From Poseidonocella sp. HB161398 (GTDB taxonomy: Bacteria; Pseudomonadota; Alphaproteobacteria; Rhodobacterales; Rhodobacteraceae), in assembly GCF_005870025.1 (NCBI RefSeq), contig NZ_VATA01000032.1, forward strand, positions 1 to 64,000: DNA of 64,000 nucleotides, given 5' to 3'. Of this stretch, positions 1 through 9,300 are shown piece by piece. Position 1 is the first letter of the stretch. Every line of letters starts with the position of its first letter. The translations under genes were made by a program, and so were the position numbers. Below the pieces are notes generated by a model. That model did not search any database. It saw nothing but the letters and a program-made list of their open reading frames with translations, and had not been told where the DNA came from.

Positions 1-319
1 CCAGGCTGGACGCCGTGCGATGGGCCTTCAGATGGGTGGCGTCGATCATCACAGTCGTCTCCTCGCCGTGCTCAGCGGCCAGCCCCGCCATGAGCCGGGC
101 GAAGACGCCTTTATCACTCCATCGTTTCCAGCGGTTGTAGAGTGTCTTGTGCGGGCCATACTCCCTTGGGGCGTCGCGCCACCGCAAACCGTTGCGATTG
201 ATGAAGATAATGCCACTCAGAACCCGCCGATCATCGACCCGGGGTTTGCCGTGCGACTTCGGAAAGTAAGGCTCAAGACGCGCCATCTGCGCATCGCTCA
301 ACCAGAAAAGATCAGACAT
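1..319 (-). CDS. IS5-family transposase, N-terminal part (partial)
   Basis: The minus strand is open from ATG at 319 to the window edge and encodes about 106 residues starting MSDLFWLSDAQMARLEPYFP. This is the usual N-terminus of IS427-group transposases (DUF4096-like helical domain). It is followed by GLRWRDAP and YGPHKTLYNRWKRWS and, near the cut, MIDATHLKAHRTASS, whose aspartate is the first residue of the DDE catalytic triad. The rest of the enzyme lies outside the window. The frame shows no damage within the visible part. The protein would cut and rejoin DNA at the element ends. The family call is secure; the activity of the copy cannot be judged. Confidence 0.9.
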   Translation of the reverse strand, partial: MSDLFWLSDAQMARLEPYFPKSHGKPRVDDRRVLSGIIFINRNGLRWRDAPREYGPHKTLYNRWKRWSDKGVFARLMAGLAAEHGEETTVMIDATHLKAHRTASSL

Positions 320-321
320 GG

Positions 322-345
322 TCACCGCTCGTTTTCGAGCGGTGA
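322..345 (-). promoter_or_regulatory. Hairpin covering the transposase ribosome-binding site
   Basis: A perfect 10-bp stem (TCACCGCTCG / CGAGCGGTGA) with a TTTT loop sits two bases upstream of the transposase start codon. On the transposase mRNA the purine-rich GAGCGG, the only candidate Shine-Dalgarno, lies inside the stem. Such a structure can keep read-through transcripts from being translated, as is known for IS10 and IS50. The structure is seen; the role is inferred. Confidence 0.55.
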
Positions 346-441
346 ATCACGAGCGCCCAACCAAATCAATGGGTCCTGAGCCTAGGCCTGTCCCGGACCG
401 CCCGGAATCCCGGGTGGCGTGTTCAGTGCCGGGAGTCCCCC

Positions 442-1371
442 ATGTTCAAACCGCTATTGCTGCTATTCGCCCTCCTGGCACCCGGTGCCGTGACGGCCCA
501 GACGGTCGCGGTGACGATCGCGAATGGCGACTGGACCTATTCCCGCTCGCTGTCTGACAATATCGCCGCCACGCTGGAAGCCAGGGGGATCGGCGACGCG
601 GTGCTGCATGACGCCCTGGGCGACCGCGACGGGCAGATGGCGAAGATCGCCGAGTTCGTCGAGCAGGGGGCGGACGTGATCATCGTCAACCTGCTGAGCA
701 CGGATGACGGGCTGCGCGTATCGCGGATGGCCCAGAAGGCGCGGATCCCGCTGGTCTATGTCAATGTCGAGCCGATCAACATCCAGGTCCTGCCCGAGGG
801 GCAGAGCTATGTCGGCTCCGACGAGACGGAATCGGGCACGCTGGAATTCGGCCATGTCTGCGACCGGCTGAACGGCAAGGGGCGCGTCTCCTTCCTGATC
901 GGCGACCTGGTCAGCTCGGCAGCGCGCGTCCGGACGCTCGACTACTACGCGCTGCTGGATACGCCGCGCTGCCAGGGGATCGAGGTGCTGGACGAGGGCT
1001 TCGCCAACTGGTCGCGCGACGCGGCCCGCAGCCTTGCCGGAGACTGGATCGCCGCGGACCGCGTGCCCGATGCCTTCGTGGCCAACAATGACGACATGGC
1101 GCTCGGCGCGCTCGATGCGCTGGAAGCGGCGGGACTGGCGGAGAAGGGCATCCTCGTCACCGGGATCGACGCAACGGCAGTGGCGCTCGAATCGATGTCG
1201 GAAAACGGCATCGACGCCACGGTGCTGCAGAATGCCCGCGGCCAGGCAGAGGCCGCAGTGGACGCGGCGCTGGCGCTTGCCGGGGGCGGCGACGGCGTGG
1301 CGCCGGTCATCTACGTGCCCTTCGAGCTGGTGACGCCGGACAATCTCGCCGGCTATCTGGCCGGCAACTGA
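442..1371 (+). CDS. Periplasmic substrate-binding protein (type 1, ribose/LsrB-like)
   Basis: The 309-residue protein has a signal peptide (about residues 1-19, ending VTA before QTVAVT) and the two-lobe fold of sugar-binding proteins of the Peripla_BP_4 kind. Signs include [16 protein letters not shown], the hinge-region run PLVYVNVEP and the late [17 protein letters not shown], which matches the conserved NDxMAxGA segment. No permease or ATPase genes accompany it. It is followed after 19 bases by a chemoreceptor gene, so it probably presents a ligand to that receptor rather than feeding an importer. A Shine-Dalgarno (GGGAG) precedes the ATG. The ligand is unknown. The IS end lies only about 60 bases upstream. 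Confidence 0.85.
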   Translation: MFKPLLLLFALLAPGAVTAQTVAVTIANGDWTYSRSLSDNIAATLEARGIGDAVLHDALGDRDGQMAKIAEFVEQGADVIIVNLLSTDDGLRVSRMAQKARIPLVYVNVEPINIQVLPEGQSYVGSDETESGTLEFGHVCDRLNGKGRVSFLIGDLVSSAARVRTLDYYALLDTPRCQGIEVLDEGFANWSRDAARSLAGDWIAADRVPDAFVANNDDMALGALDALEAAGLAEKGILVTGIDATAVALESMSENGIDATVLQNARGQAEAAVDAALALAGGGDGVAPVIYVPFELVTPDNLAGYLAGN

Positions 1372-1390
1372 CGACAGGGGAGAGCGCATC

Positions 1391-3619
1391 ATGAAGCTGA
1401 ACATCCGCGGCGCCTTCACCGGCCTCACATTCCGCATCATCGGCGCCATCGGCTTCCTTGCCGTCATCCTGGCGGTGGTGCTGGTCCTCGCCAATGTGCT
1501 TTTCAGAGATTTCACCCGCGAAATGGAGAAGCTGTCGCAGCGCGACCTGCCCAACCTGGTCTCGACCTCCAAGGTCATGTCGCGCAGCAATGCGCTGCCC
1601 CAGGGTTTCGCGCAGCTCCTGATGGCCTCCTCCCTCGAGGAGCTGGAGGTCGCGACGGCCGAGGGCACGGATGCGCTCAACGCCTTCTTCGACATCGCCC
1701 GCACCCGCCCGCCGCGCCAGGCGATCCGCCTTGCCACGCGGCTGTCGGACCTCAAGTTCGGCATGCTCAGCCTCGCCATGGCGCGCGAGGACGAGATCGC
1801 CGCGGCGAAGCGCTTTGCCGAAGGACTGGAAAGCCTGTCGGGCGTCTTCGTCACCCTCGGCGAGAGCCGGGCCGGACAGAATATCGACTTCACCAACCTG
1901 CTGAGCCTCGCCTTCCAGATCTCGCGCACGACCGACGAGGCGGCGCTGTCGCTGCTCGGTTCGGAACTGCGCTCGCAGCTCGACACGGCCGGGCTGGCGC
2001 TTGCAGCGGATGCGCCCGAGGCCTCCGAGCGGCTGCTCTCCCTCGCCGATGGCGAGACCGACCTGCTCGAGCTGCGCCGCACCGAGCTTGCCGCCCATGG
2101 CGAGGCCAACCGCCATGCCGCCGCCTCCCTGGCGGCGGTCGAACAGCTCGGTGACGGGTCCTCGCAGCTCGCGATGGAGGCTCTGGACTCGCTGGACCGC
2201 GACGCCCGCGCGCTCTCGTCCCGCTCGGTCCAGGCCAACCGCGCGCTGATGCTGCTGGGCGGGCTGGCCGTTCTGGGCGTGATCGGCGCCATCGTGGCGA
2301 CCCAGCGCTCCATCGTCCGGCCGCTGCAATCCCTGATCCGGCGGACCCGCACGCTGGCGGAAGGCGACACTTCTGCCATGGACGGGATGCGCCGCCGTTC
2401 CGGCGAAATAGGCGACCTGGCCGAAGCGCTCACCGTGTTCCGCGACAATATCCTCAGCAACCGCCGGCTGGAGGAAGAGGCGAAGCAGGCCGCGGAAGCC
2501 CGCGAAGAGCAGCGCCGCGAGCAGGAACGCCAGGCGCTCGAGACCGAGCGCGCCGAGATGGCGCGCAAGGCCGAGCGCGAGCGCGAGGTGCTGGAGCGCG
2601 AACGTGCCGAGCAGGAGGAGCGCCAGGCGCGCGAAGCCCGCGAGCTGGCCGAGCAGGAGGCCCGCCAGAAGGAGCAGCAGCGGGTCGTGACCATCCTTGC
2701 AGAAAGCCTCAGCCGGCTCGCCGACGGCGACTTGACCGCCGCGATCGAGACCGAGTTTCCCGAAAGCTACGAAGAGCTGCGGCTGAACTTCAACCGCACG
2801 ACCGATGCGCTGTCCCGGCTGGTCTCGGTGATCCGCGAGAGTTCGCAGAACATCCTGGCTTCTTCCACTGAGGTCTCGAGCGTGACCACGGATCTGGCGA
2901 AACGCACCGAGAAGACCGCTGCAACGCTGGAAGAGACGGCCGCCGCCGTGGCGCAGCTGACCGCCAGCGCGGCCTCCTCGGCCAGCAATTCGCGGACCAC
3001 CGAGAAGGCGGCGCAACAGGTCCGCACCGAGGCGCAGACCTCGCAGGAGATCGTCCGCAGCACGATCGCAGCGATGGAGGCGATCTCGGAATCCTCCGAG
3101 AAGATCGGCCGGATCATCCACGTGATCGACGACATCGCCTTCCAGACGAACCTCCTGGCGCTCAATGCCGGGGTGGAAGCCGCCCGTGCGGGCGAATCCG
3201 GCCGCGGCTTTGCGGTGGTCGCCTCCGAAGTGCGCGCGCTGGCACAGCGCGCCTCGGATGCCGCGCGCGAGATCGGCACGCTGATCGGGCAGAGCGACGG
3301 GAATGTGCGCGACGGGGTCGACCGCGTCGCCCAGACCGGCAATTCGCTGGACGGTATCGTCAAGCTGATCGACGACATTGCCGAGAACATCTCCGCGCTG
3401 GCCACCACCGCGGACGAGCAGTCGCTGAGCGTCAAGGAAATCAACACCGCGACCAACCAGCTCGACTCGATGACCCAGCAGAATGCCGCGATATTCGAAG
3501 AGACCTCGGCCTCGACAATGGACCTCACCCGCGAAGCGGATCTGCTGGCCAAGGAAGTCGCAAAGTTCCGCCAGGCGGACGAGGCCGACGCGGCAGGCCA
3601 GACGACGCGCGCAGCGTGA
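1391..3619 (+). CDS. Methyl-accepting chemotaxis protein
   Basis: The 742-residue chemoreceptor has a first membrane helix near residues 14-38, an extracytoplasmic helical sensor region to about 280, a second membrane helix near 283-305 and a HAMP domain at about 306-355. A long Glu/Arg-rich coiled coil follows (about 360-435), then a second HAMP-like stretch ([11 protein letters not shown] onward, about 440-485) and the signalling domain. The hairpin tip is clear from N587 ([20 protein letters not shown]). There is no CheR-binding pentapeptide at the C-terminus (ends GQTTRAA). It would transmit ligand occupancy of the upstream binding protein to CheA/CheW. GGGGAGAG precedes the ATG. It is cotranscribed with the binding-protein gene. 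Confidence 0.95.
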   Translation: MKLNIRGAFTGLTFRIIGAIGFLAVILAVVLVLANVLFRDFTREMEKLSQRDLPNLVSTSKVMSRSNALPQGFAQLLMASSLEELEVATAEGTDALNAFFDIARTRPPRQAIRLATRLSDLKFGMLSLAMAREDEIAAAKRFAEGLESLSGVFVTLGESRAGQNIDFTNLLSLAFQISRTTDEAALSLLGSELRSQLDTAGLALAADAPEASERLLSLADGETDLLELRRTELAAHGEANRHAAASLAAVEQLGDGSSQLAMEALDSLDRDARALSSRSVQANRALMLLGGLAVLGVIGAIVATQRSIVRPLQSLIRRTRTLAEGDTSAMDGMRRRSGEIGDLAEALTVFRDNILSNRRLEEEAKQAAEAREEQRREQERQALETERAEMARKAEREREVLERERAEQEERQAREARELAEQEARQKEQQRVVTILAESLSRLADGDLTAAIETEFPESYEELRLNFNRTTDALSRLVSVIRESSQNILASSTEVSSVTTDLAKRTEKTAATLEETAAAVAQLTASAASSASNSRTTEKAAQQVRTEAQTSQEIVRSTIAAMEAISESSEKIGRIIHVIDDIAFQTNLLALNAGVEAARAGESGRGFAVVASEVRALAQRASDAAREIGTLIGQSDGNVRDGVDRVAQTGNSLDGIVKLIDDIAENISALATTADEQSLSVKEINTATNQLDSMTQQNAAIFEETSASTMDLTREADLLAKEVAKFRQADEADAAGQTTRAA

Positions 3620-3634
3620 TCTCGCCGCCCGGCT

Positions 3635-3656
3635 CGTCCCGAAACTGTCCGGGACG
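3635..3656. terminator. Hairpin between convergent genes
   Basis: The arms CGTCCCG and CGGGACG form a 7-bp stem with an 8-base loop between the end of the chemoreceptor gene (+) and the end of the Hsp70-like gene (-). A bidirectional terminator is plausible. There is no clear T-tract, as is common in GC-rich genomes. Confidence 0.45.
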
Positions 3657-3675
3657 GTCCGGACGGCTGCGGCAG

Positions 3676-4920
3676 CTAGCGGTCGCGCGCAGCCAGGGCC
3701 AGTCCGTCGACCACGGCCGTGAAGGCGTCGCCGCGAAAGACGGCGGCCCGTGGACAGAGCTCGCGCAGCGCAGCCTCGACCAGTCCCATCAGGCTTGAGC
3801 CGCCCACCAGGATGACCCGGCCGACCTCGCCGGGCGCGACCCCCGCAAGGGCCAGCGCTTCGGCCGCTGCCTCGCGCAGCTCCCGCCGGTGGTCTGCGAG
3901 TGCCGCCTCGAAGCTGGCAGCCGAGACCGGCGCGGAGAGACCGGTTTCGAGGAAGCCCATCTCGATGCTGCCGCTGCCGCCCGCGCCATTCGCGGCGATC
4001 TTGCCGCGCTCCACGGCAAAGGCGAGCTCGTGGCCGCGTTCGAGCTCGATGAGCTCGACCAGACGATCGAGCCGCTCCGGTTCCACGGCCAAACGCGCCA
4101 GGCCGGCCGCCATCCGCCGCGTCTCGGGCGTGTAGAGAAAGGGGATCCGGTCGCGGGTCGCCAGATCGACGAAGGGCGCGGCCGGCACCGGGACATGCCC
4201 TTCGCCCATCTCCCGGCGCAGCGAACTGCCCAGTCCCAGAAGCGGCATCGCATGGGCCAGCGACAGCGCCTGGTCGAAATCCGTGCCGCCCAGCCGGATG
4301 CCATGGCTGGCGAGGATGCCGAGGTCGGCCCCGTCTTCGCGGAACACGGTGAAATCCGAGGTGCCGCCGCCGATATCGACGACAAGTCCCGCCCCGGCCG
4401 TGCCGCCCTTGCCCCGGCAGGCCCGCGCGGCCGCTTCCGGCTCCGCCAGGAAGGAGACCTCCTCGAACCCGGCCGCGAGGTAGCAAGCCCGCAGATCCGC
4501 CTCGGCCCGGGCATCGAGCTCCGGCGCGCGCGAATGGAAATGCACCGGCCGGCCGGAAAGCGCCCGCTGGAATCGCATCCCCGTCGCGGCTTCGGCGCGG
4601 CCGCGCAATTCGGACAGGAACGCGGTGACGATCTGTTCAAGCGAGCGGCGGCGGTCGCCGATCCAGCGCATCTCCGACAGGAGCGGCAGGCCGAGCACGC
4701 GTTTCATCGCCGCCATGTAGCGGCCCTCCTCGCCTGCGACCAGCGCGTCGGCCGCCGCGGCGCCCAGGCGCATCGTCCCGCCATCTGCGGGGAAGAAGAC
4801 CGCCGTGGGCAGGGTCGGCGCGCCGCGCTCGATCGGGATGTGGTAGACGCCGCCCTCCCAGGCAAGCGCCGCGGCGGTGTTCGACGTGCCGAAATCGATG
4901 GCGAGGGGCGGTGTCTGCAT
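3676..4920 (-). CDS. Hsp70-family ATPase (YegD-like)
   Basis: The 414-residue protein consists mainly of the Hsp70/actin-fold nucleotide-binding domain. Phosphate-1 loop LAIDFGTSNT lies near residues 6-15. The phosphate-2 motif VVDIGGGTSDFTVF is in the middle, and the adenosine motif VILVGGSSLMGLVEAAL is near the C-terminus. No substrate-binding domain or lid is present, which matches the YegD branch of stand-alone Hsp70-like proteins (about 450 residues). I chose the ATG at 4920 because the frame upstream of it lacks family features. It is divergent from the doxX-like gene. The client or role is unknown. Confidence 0.88.
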   Translation of the reverse strand: MQTPPLAIDFGTSNTAAALAWEGGVYHIPIERGAPTLPTAVFFPADGGTMRLGAAAADALVAGEEGRYMAAMKRVLGLPLLSEMRWIGDRRRSLEQIVTAFLSELRGRAEAATGMRFQRALSGRPVHFHSRAPELDARAEADLRACYLAAGFEEVSFLAEPEAAARACRGKGGTAGAGLVVDIGGGTSDFTVFREDGADLGILASHGIRLGGTDFDQALSLAHAMPLLGLGSSLRREMGEGHVPVPAAPFVDLATRDRIPFLYTPETRRMAAGLARLAVEPERLDRLVELIELERGHELAFAVERGKIAANGAGGSGSIEMGFLETGLSAPVSAASFEAALADHRRELREAAAEALALAGVAPGEVGRVILVGGSSLMGLVEAALRELCPRAAVFRGDAFTAVVDGLALAARDR

Positions 4921-5019
4921 GGCGGTCCCGGGGGCTGCGGAGCGGCGAGCCCTAGCCCGGATCGCCATTCCGCGCAAGCCGGGGAGACCTGTCGCAGCCC
5001 GGAATTTAAGAACATATAT

Positions 5020-5034
5020 GGGAAAGTCTTTCCC
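5020..5034. promoter_or_regulatory. Palindrome in AT-rich divergent intergenic region
   Basis: GGGAAAGTCTTTCCC is a 15-bp perfect palindrome (7-bp arms around one base) in the only AT-rich patch (about 5000-5055) between the divergent Hsp70-like and DoxX-like genes. It could be an operator controlling one or both. No regulator gene adjoins it, so the binding protein is unknown. Confidence 0.4.
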
Positions 5035-5125
5035 GTTCATCGTCATATCATGGATGGAGGCGCGGGTCTAAATCCTCCTCATGACAGACATGAGGGCCGC
5101 AGCGCCCTGCATCAGGAGAAAGACA

Positions 5126-5545
5126 ATGTCCGCATTCACCGCCTCGCTCGGCTTCGCCAGCCCCGCCGCCATCGCCATCGCCGCCCTGATCCTCCGGATC
5201 ACGCTGGGCGGGCTGGTCCTGGCCCATGCCTACCTGAAATTCTTCATCTTCACCCCTGCCGGTGCCGCCGGGTACTTCGCCTCGCTCGGCGTCCCGGGCT
5301 GGTTCGCCTATGTGACGATCGCCGTGGAAACCGTCGGCGGCATCGCGCTGATCCTCGGCATCCAGACCAGCCTGGTCGCCCTGGCGCTGATCCCCGTGCT
5401 GCTCGGCGCCGCCATCCTGGCCCATGGCCCGAACGGCTTCTGGTTCACCAATCCCAATGGCGGCTGGGAATTCCCCGCCTTCTGGGCCGTGACGCTTCTG
5501 GTCCAGGCCCTGCTCGGCGGCGGCGCGCTGGCCATGTGGAAATAG
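5126..5545 (+). CDS. DoxX-family integral membrane protein
   Basis: The 139-residue protein has four predicted membrane helices, starting IALALILRITLGG-like at about residues 12-35 and ending with a helix near 115-137. The spacing and the FFxxxGxxxY/F loop (KFFIFTPAGAAGYFASLG) fit the DoxX/SURF4 family. The start at 5126 is preceded by AGGAGA at 5114-5119. An in-frame start at 5081 would add a charged, unconserved leader and is less likely. DoxX proteins are often linked to redox stress or quinone-associated functions; no specific reaction can be assigned here. A strong terminator follows. Confidence 0.88.
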   Translation: MSAFTASLGFASPAAIAIAALILRITLGGLVLAHAYLKFFIFTPAGAAGYFASLGVPGWFAYVTIAVETVGGIALILGIQTSLVALALIPVLLGAAILAHGPNGFWFTNPNGGWEFPAFWAVTLLVQALLGGGALAMWK

Positions 5546-5567
5546 GCCCCCGATGCCGGAAAACCGG

Positions 5568-5599
5568 AAAGGCGGCGGATCCCCGGATCTGCCGCCTTT
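5568..5599 (+). terminator. Terminator of the doxX-like gene
   Basis: Two 15-base arms (AAAGGCGGCGGATCC and GGATCTGCCGCCTTT) pair with one G-U and are separated by two bases. The right arm ends in TTT. It begins 22 bases after the DoxX stop codon and has the shape of a Rho-independent terminator. Confidence 0.75.
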
Positions 5600-6348
5600 G
5601 CCGTGCCTGCCTAGGGCCTGTGCGCATGGTGGCGCGGCAGGTCTCCCGTGGCCCTGCGGCTCTTCTGCACAGCCGCGGCCCGCTTTGCCGCCAGGTGCCG
5701 AGTGAACGGACCGACAGAGGGCCCTCCGCGATCCAGGCATGCAAGAGGCGCTTTTGCGCAATCGCCTGTCGGGCGGGGGTCGCCTTTCCTCCGGCCCCCT
5801 CGACCTCGATGCCCATCTCGCGCTGCGCCCGGACCGATGGCGCTTGCGCCTCGTCCCTCGCGGCCTGGTGCACGGGCCGTCTGGAGCCGCGACAGGCAGT
5901 GGCGGCATCCAGGGCTCGATCGACTGCCGCGGTGACAAGCGCCAGGCGCGCGTCTCGCCCTGGCGACGTGAATGGGAACGGTACGGTTCCGGCCGGACAG
6001 CGCAAGCAGGCGTGCGGCCACCCGGCTGCCATCGGGCCCGGACCAATCGCGCGGGTCTGGCGCAGGCGGGCGGCGCGTCGGGCCGGAACGGCCCTGATAG
6101 CCCGGCGCGCCCGGATCCTCCTCCGCCATTCGCCTGCCGACAGCCGGACGGCCCCGGTCCCCGCGGCGGCGGGGCGTTCCGGACGGTCAAAGGCCATGGA
6201 GCGTCAGCGCTGGATGACACCCCAGTTCACGGTCTTGAAACGGCTTTTCCCGGGTCTGCTGGTCCCGGGCGGCGGCGGCAATGGCATCGCGGCGCCGTTG
6301 CGCGCCCACGCTACCCCATGGGGCTTGCGCGCAGGGCCGGAAGACGGG
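5600..6348. other. Gene-free stretch between doxX-like gene and eCIS operon
   Basis: About 750 bases with no reading frame that looks like a protein. The open frames are Arg/Pro/Gly/Ala-rich shadows without family motifs. At 6299-6333 there is a nested inverted repeat: outer arms TGCGCGC and GCGCGCA enclose CCCCATGGGG. It lies downstream of the end of the minus-strand eCIS operon and may assist termination. No tRNA, att site or CRISPR repeat was seen. Confidence 0.5.
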
Positions 6349-6366
6349 GCGGCCCGTCCGGGCCGC
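6349..6366 (-). terminator. Probable terminator at the end of the eCIS operon
   Basis: GCGGCCCG and CGGGCCGC form a perfect 8-bp stem with a 2-base centre. It starts three bases beyond the stop codon of the giant last gene on the minus strand. There is no T-run. A second nested hairpin lies about 20 bases further on (6299-6333). Confidence 0.45.
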
Positions 6367-6369
6367 GGG

Positions 6370-9300
6370 TCAGCTTCCCGGACCGGTCTCCTCGTCGCGG
6401 ATCAGCCGGTCGAGCAGCGCCTGCATCGAGTCCTCCCCCTCCTCGCGGATCAGCGAGAACGCTCCGGCCTGCACCCTGGCGGCGCCGCCCGGGCCCGCGC
6501 CGGTCTGGCCGATGCGGCCGAACTGGATGTCGAAGCCGTCGAGACGCGCGGCGAGGTCGGCGAGGGTGATGCCGTATTCCTTGGTCAGGTTCACGCGGAT
6601 CTCGCCGGTCGTCACCACCAGGTCGCCGCCATGGTCGTCATGGATCTCGCGGAACATCTGGCGCAGGATCTTCTGTGCCTTCTCCCGGGCCTCGACCATG
6701 TTGGCGTCGCTGTTGGAGATGTAGATCAGCCCCTTCAGCTTGCCCGGCCCGAAGATCGAGCCCCCGGCCACGTCGCCCGCCGCCATCGACTTGAACATCT
6801 CGACGACATAGCGGCGGAACTGGTCGTCGGTGAAGGCGCCCTCGCCGTTCTTGGAATCGAGCGCGTATTCGCGCCCGCGCCGGAGCTGCGGCGGCAGGTC
6901 CTCCGCCCCCTCCCCGATCCGCGCCACATGGTCGGCTGAGCGCGGCACGAAGCGCGGGTCGCCGCGGCGCGGCTCCTGGTCGTCGCTGACGAATTCCGCC
7001 CGGCCGAGCTTCTTGCCGTCGGCATAGGTGTCGCCGGTGCGCAGCACGGTGCCGTCGGCCTCCGGCTCGACCGGATCGGAGACGCCGCGGCGCTCGAACG
7101 TGTCGAAGACCTTGCGGACGGCGGCGGCATCCGGCGTGTCGGCGGGCCCCAGCCGCCCGCCCAGAGACAGGATGTTCTCGACCTGCGCCTCCATCAGCGA
7201 GCCCTTCTCGGTGGTGGCGAGGTTGAGGATGCCGCGGTTGATCGCCGCCATCACGGTTTCGGGGGCGATGCTGTCGCCGAAGGCCTCGGCCACGCCCAGC
7301 TCGATCTGCAGCAGCAGCAGCTTGGCGCGCTCGACCTCGGCGCGCACCTCGACGGGCAGATCGGCAAGGCGCGGCAGGCCCGCGGGATTGGTCTGGTCGC
7401 GGATCTCGCCGCGCAGCACCAGCCCCATCAGCGCCTGGCGGCCGAGCGGCGACATCTCTCCCATGATCCGGCCGAGCGGCGCCTCCGAGCGCATCATCGA
7501 CTCGACAGTGTCGGCGATCGCGCCGCGCACGAACTGGCGCAGCCCCTCCTCGATGACCTTGCCGCGGGCATTCGGGCTCGAGGCGGCGTCATAGTCGCTG
7601 CGGATCGACTTGAGGAAATCGCCGACGAAGAGCGAGAAGGAGGACGGCATCCGCTCGGCGCCGAGGACCGAGAAGATCGCGGCATGGGTCAGCACGTCCA
7701 TCCGCTGGATGATGGCGCGGGCATCGGCCTCGGATTTCAGCACCAGCCCGCCGGCGAACTGCTTCGCCGGGCTGGACGCGCCTTCCTGCAGGCTCGCGAA
7801 CAGCGCCTTCGCGGCCAGATCGCCCGGATCGCCGTCGGTGAAGGCCTTGGCCATCCGCGTCTCGAAATCCTCCTGCGGGCGCTGGCCGATCGTGGCCTGG
7901 TCGAGCAGGGCGACGACCTCCGCGGGCTTCAGCCCGCTGTCGCCGCCGCTTCGCAGGGCCAGCGTCATCAGGCTGTCGCGGAATCTCGGGTCCTTCAGCG
8001 CGGCCTGCATGTAGTCGTTGACCTGCCGCGCCGTGACGCGGCGCAGCGCGTCTCCCTCGCCGACCTGCATCGTGTCGTAGCCGCGCACCAGGTCGGCGAG
8101 CCGCCCCAGCATGTCGTTGCGCCGGTTGGGCGGATAGCCCTGGACGATGCCGAGCATGGCGCCGACATCCAGCTGGCGGCCGGGATGTTCGGCATTATGC
8201 GCCAGGATCGCATGCAGGTCGTCGAGCCCGGCGGGGTTCTGGCCATGCTCGCGGATGCCGTTGGCCACTTCCGCCGCCCGGGCCAGGAGGCCCACGTCGA
8301 GATCGAGCGCGGCCAGCCGGGACAGGCTGTCGCCGAGCGCCTGCGTGGTGGTGCCGAGCGACAGCGCCGGCGCGCCCTTGGCACGCAGGTTGGTCTCGCG
8401 CCCGGTCTGGCTGCGCAGCATCTGCGCCAGCAGCTGCGGGAAGGCGGGATCGCCGCGGACCTTGTCATAGACCGGGCTCGCCGGATCGGAGAGCTCGGCC
8501 ATGCGCTGCAAGAGGTCGCTCTTGCCGGGAAAGCCCCGCGCCATGGTCGAGAGCTGGGTCAGCAGCGCCAGCTTGGCATAGGCCAGGTCGCCCTCGGCGG
8601 GCCGGATCTCCAGCGTGTTGTCGAGGATGCGCCGGACCACTGCGCGGTCGGCATCGGTGGCGGATTTCGGCAGGACGGTGTCGAGCAGGCGCTGCCGCAG
8701 CTTGTCGAAATCCTGCAGATCCGCCCCGGCCCCCGCCCCTTCGAGGAGCCGCACCATCAGCAGCGTCTCGACCGGCAGACCGGCATTTTCCGGATCGGCC
8801 CGCGCCTTCAGCGTGTCCTTCAGCGCGGCTTCCAGATCGGCCTGCGGCAGCGCCCCGTGCATGAACTCGACCAGCCGCGAGAGCGCGCCGCGCTGTCCTT
8901 CCGGCGTGGCATTGCCGAGATCGCGCAGGGCGCGGCTGACGCCCTCGGTCGCCTTGTGCAGCTCCGGCGGCTGGAAGTCCTTGTTGAAGAGCCGCGCGGG
9001 CTGGGCCAGCCAGGCAGGCGGCGCGATCTCTCCGGCCAGCATGCGGCGCAGATCGGCCTCGGGTACGGCATCGGCACGGCCGCGGCGGGTCTGGAGCGAG
9101 GCCAGCGCCTGCTCGGCCGCGGCAAGCTGGATCCGCGCCCGCTCCCGCGCCTTCGGCCAGCGCGACAGCGCCGCCTGCCGGTCCAGCCGGGCGATGATCC
9201 GCCGCTGGGCATCGATCTCGATATCCATCTTGTGGCGGTAGGTCTCGATCTTGCGGTCGAGCGGCAGGTCGTCCCAGCGCGCCAGCTGCGCCTCCTCGAG

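Larger units (their letters stand above)
1..384 (-). mobile_element. IS5-family (IS427-like group) insertion sequence, cut by window edge
   Basis: The left end of the window lies inside an insertion sequence. A transposase reading frame runs off base 1, and about 60 bases upstream of its start there is a terminus-like sequence (GGGTCCTGAG at 371-380), which I take as the inverted-repeat end by resemblance to IS427-group ends. The exact last base (370-384) is uncertain because the other end is outside the window, so neither the partner repeat nor a target-site duplication can be checked. Confidence 0.75.
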
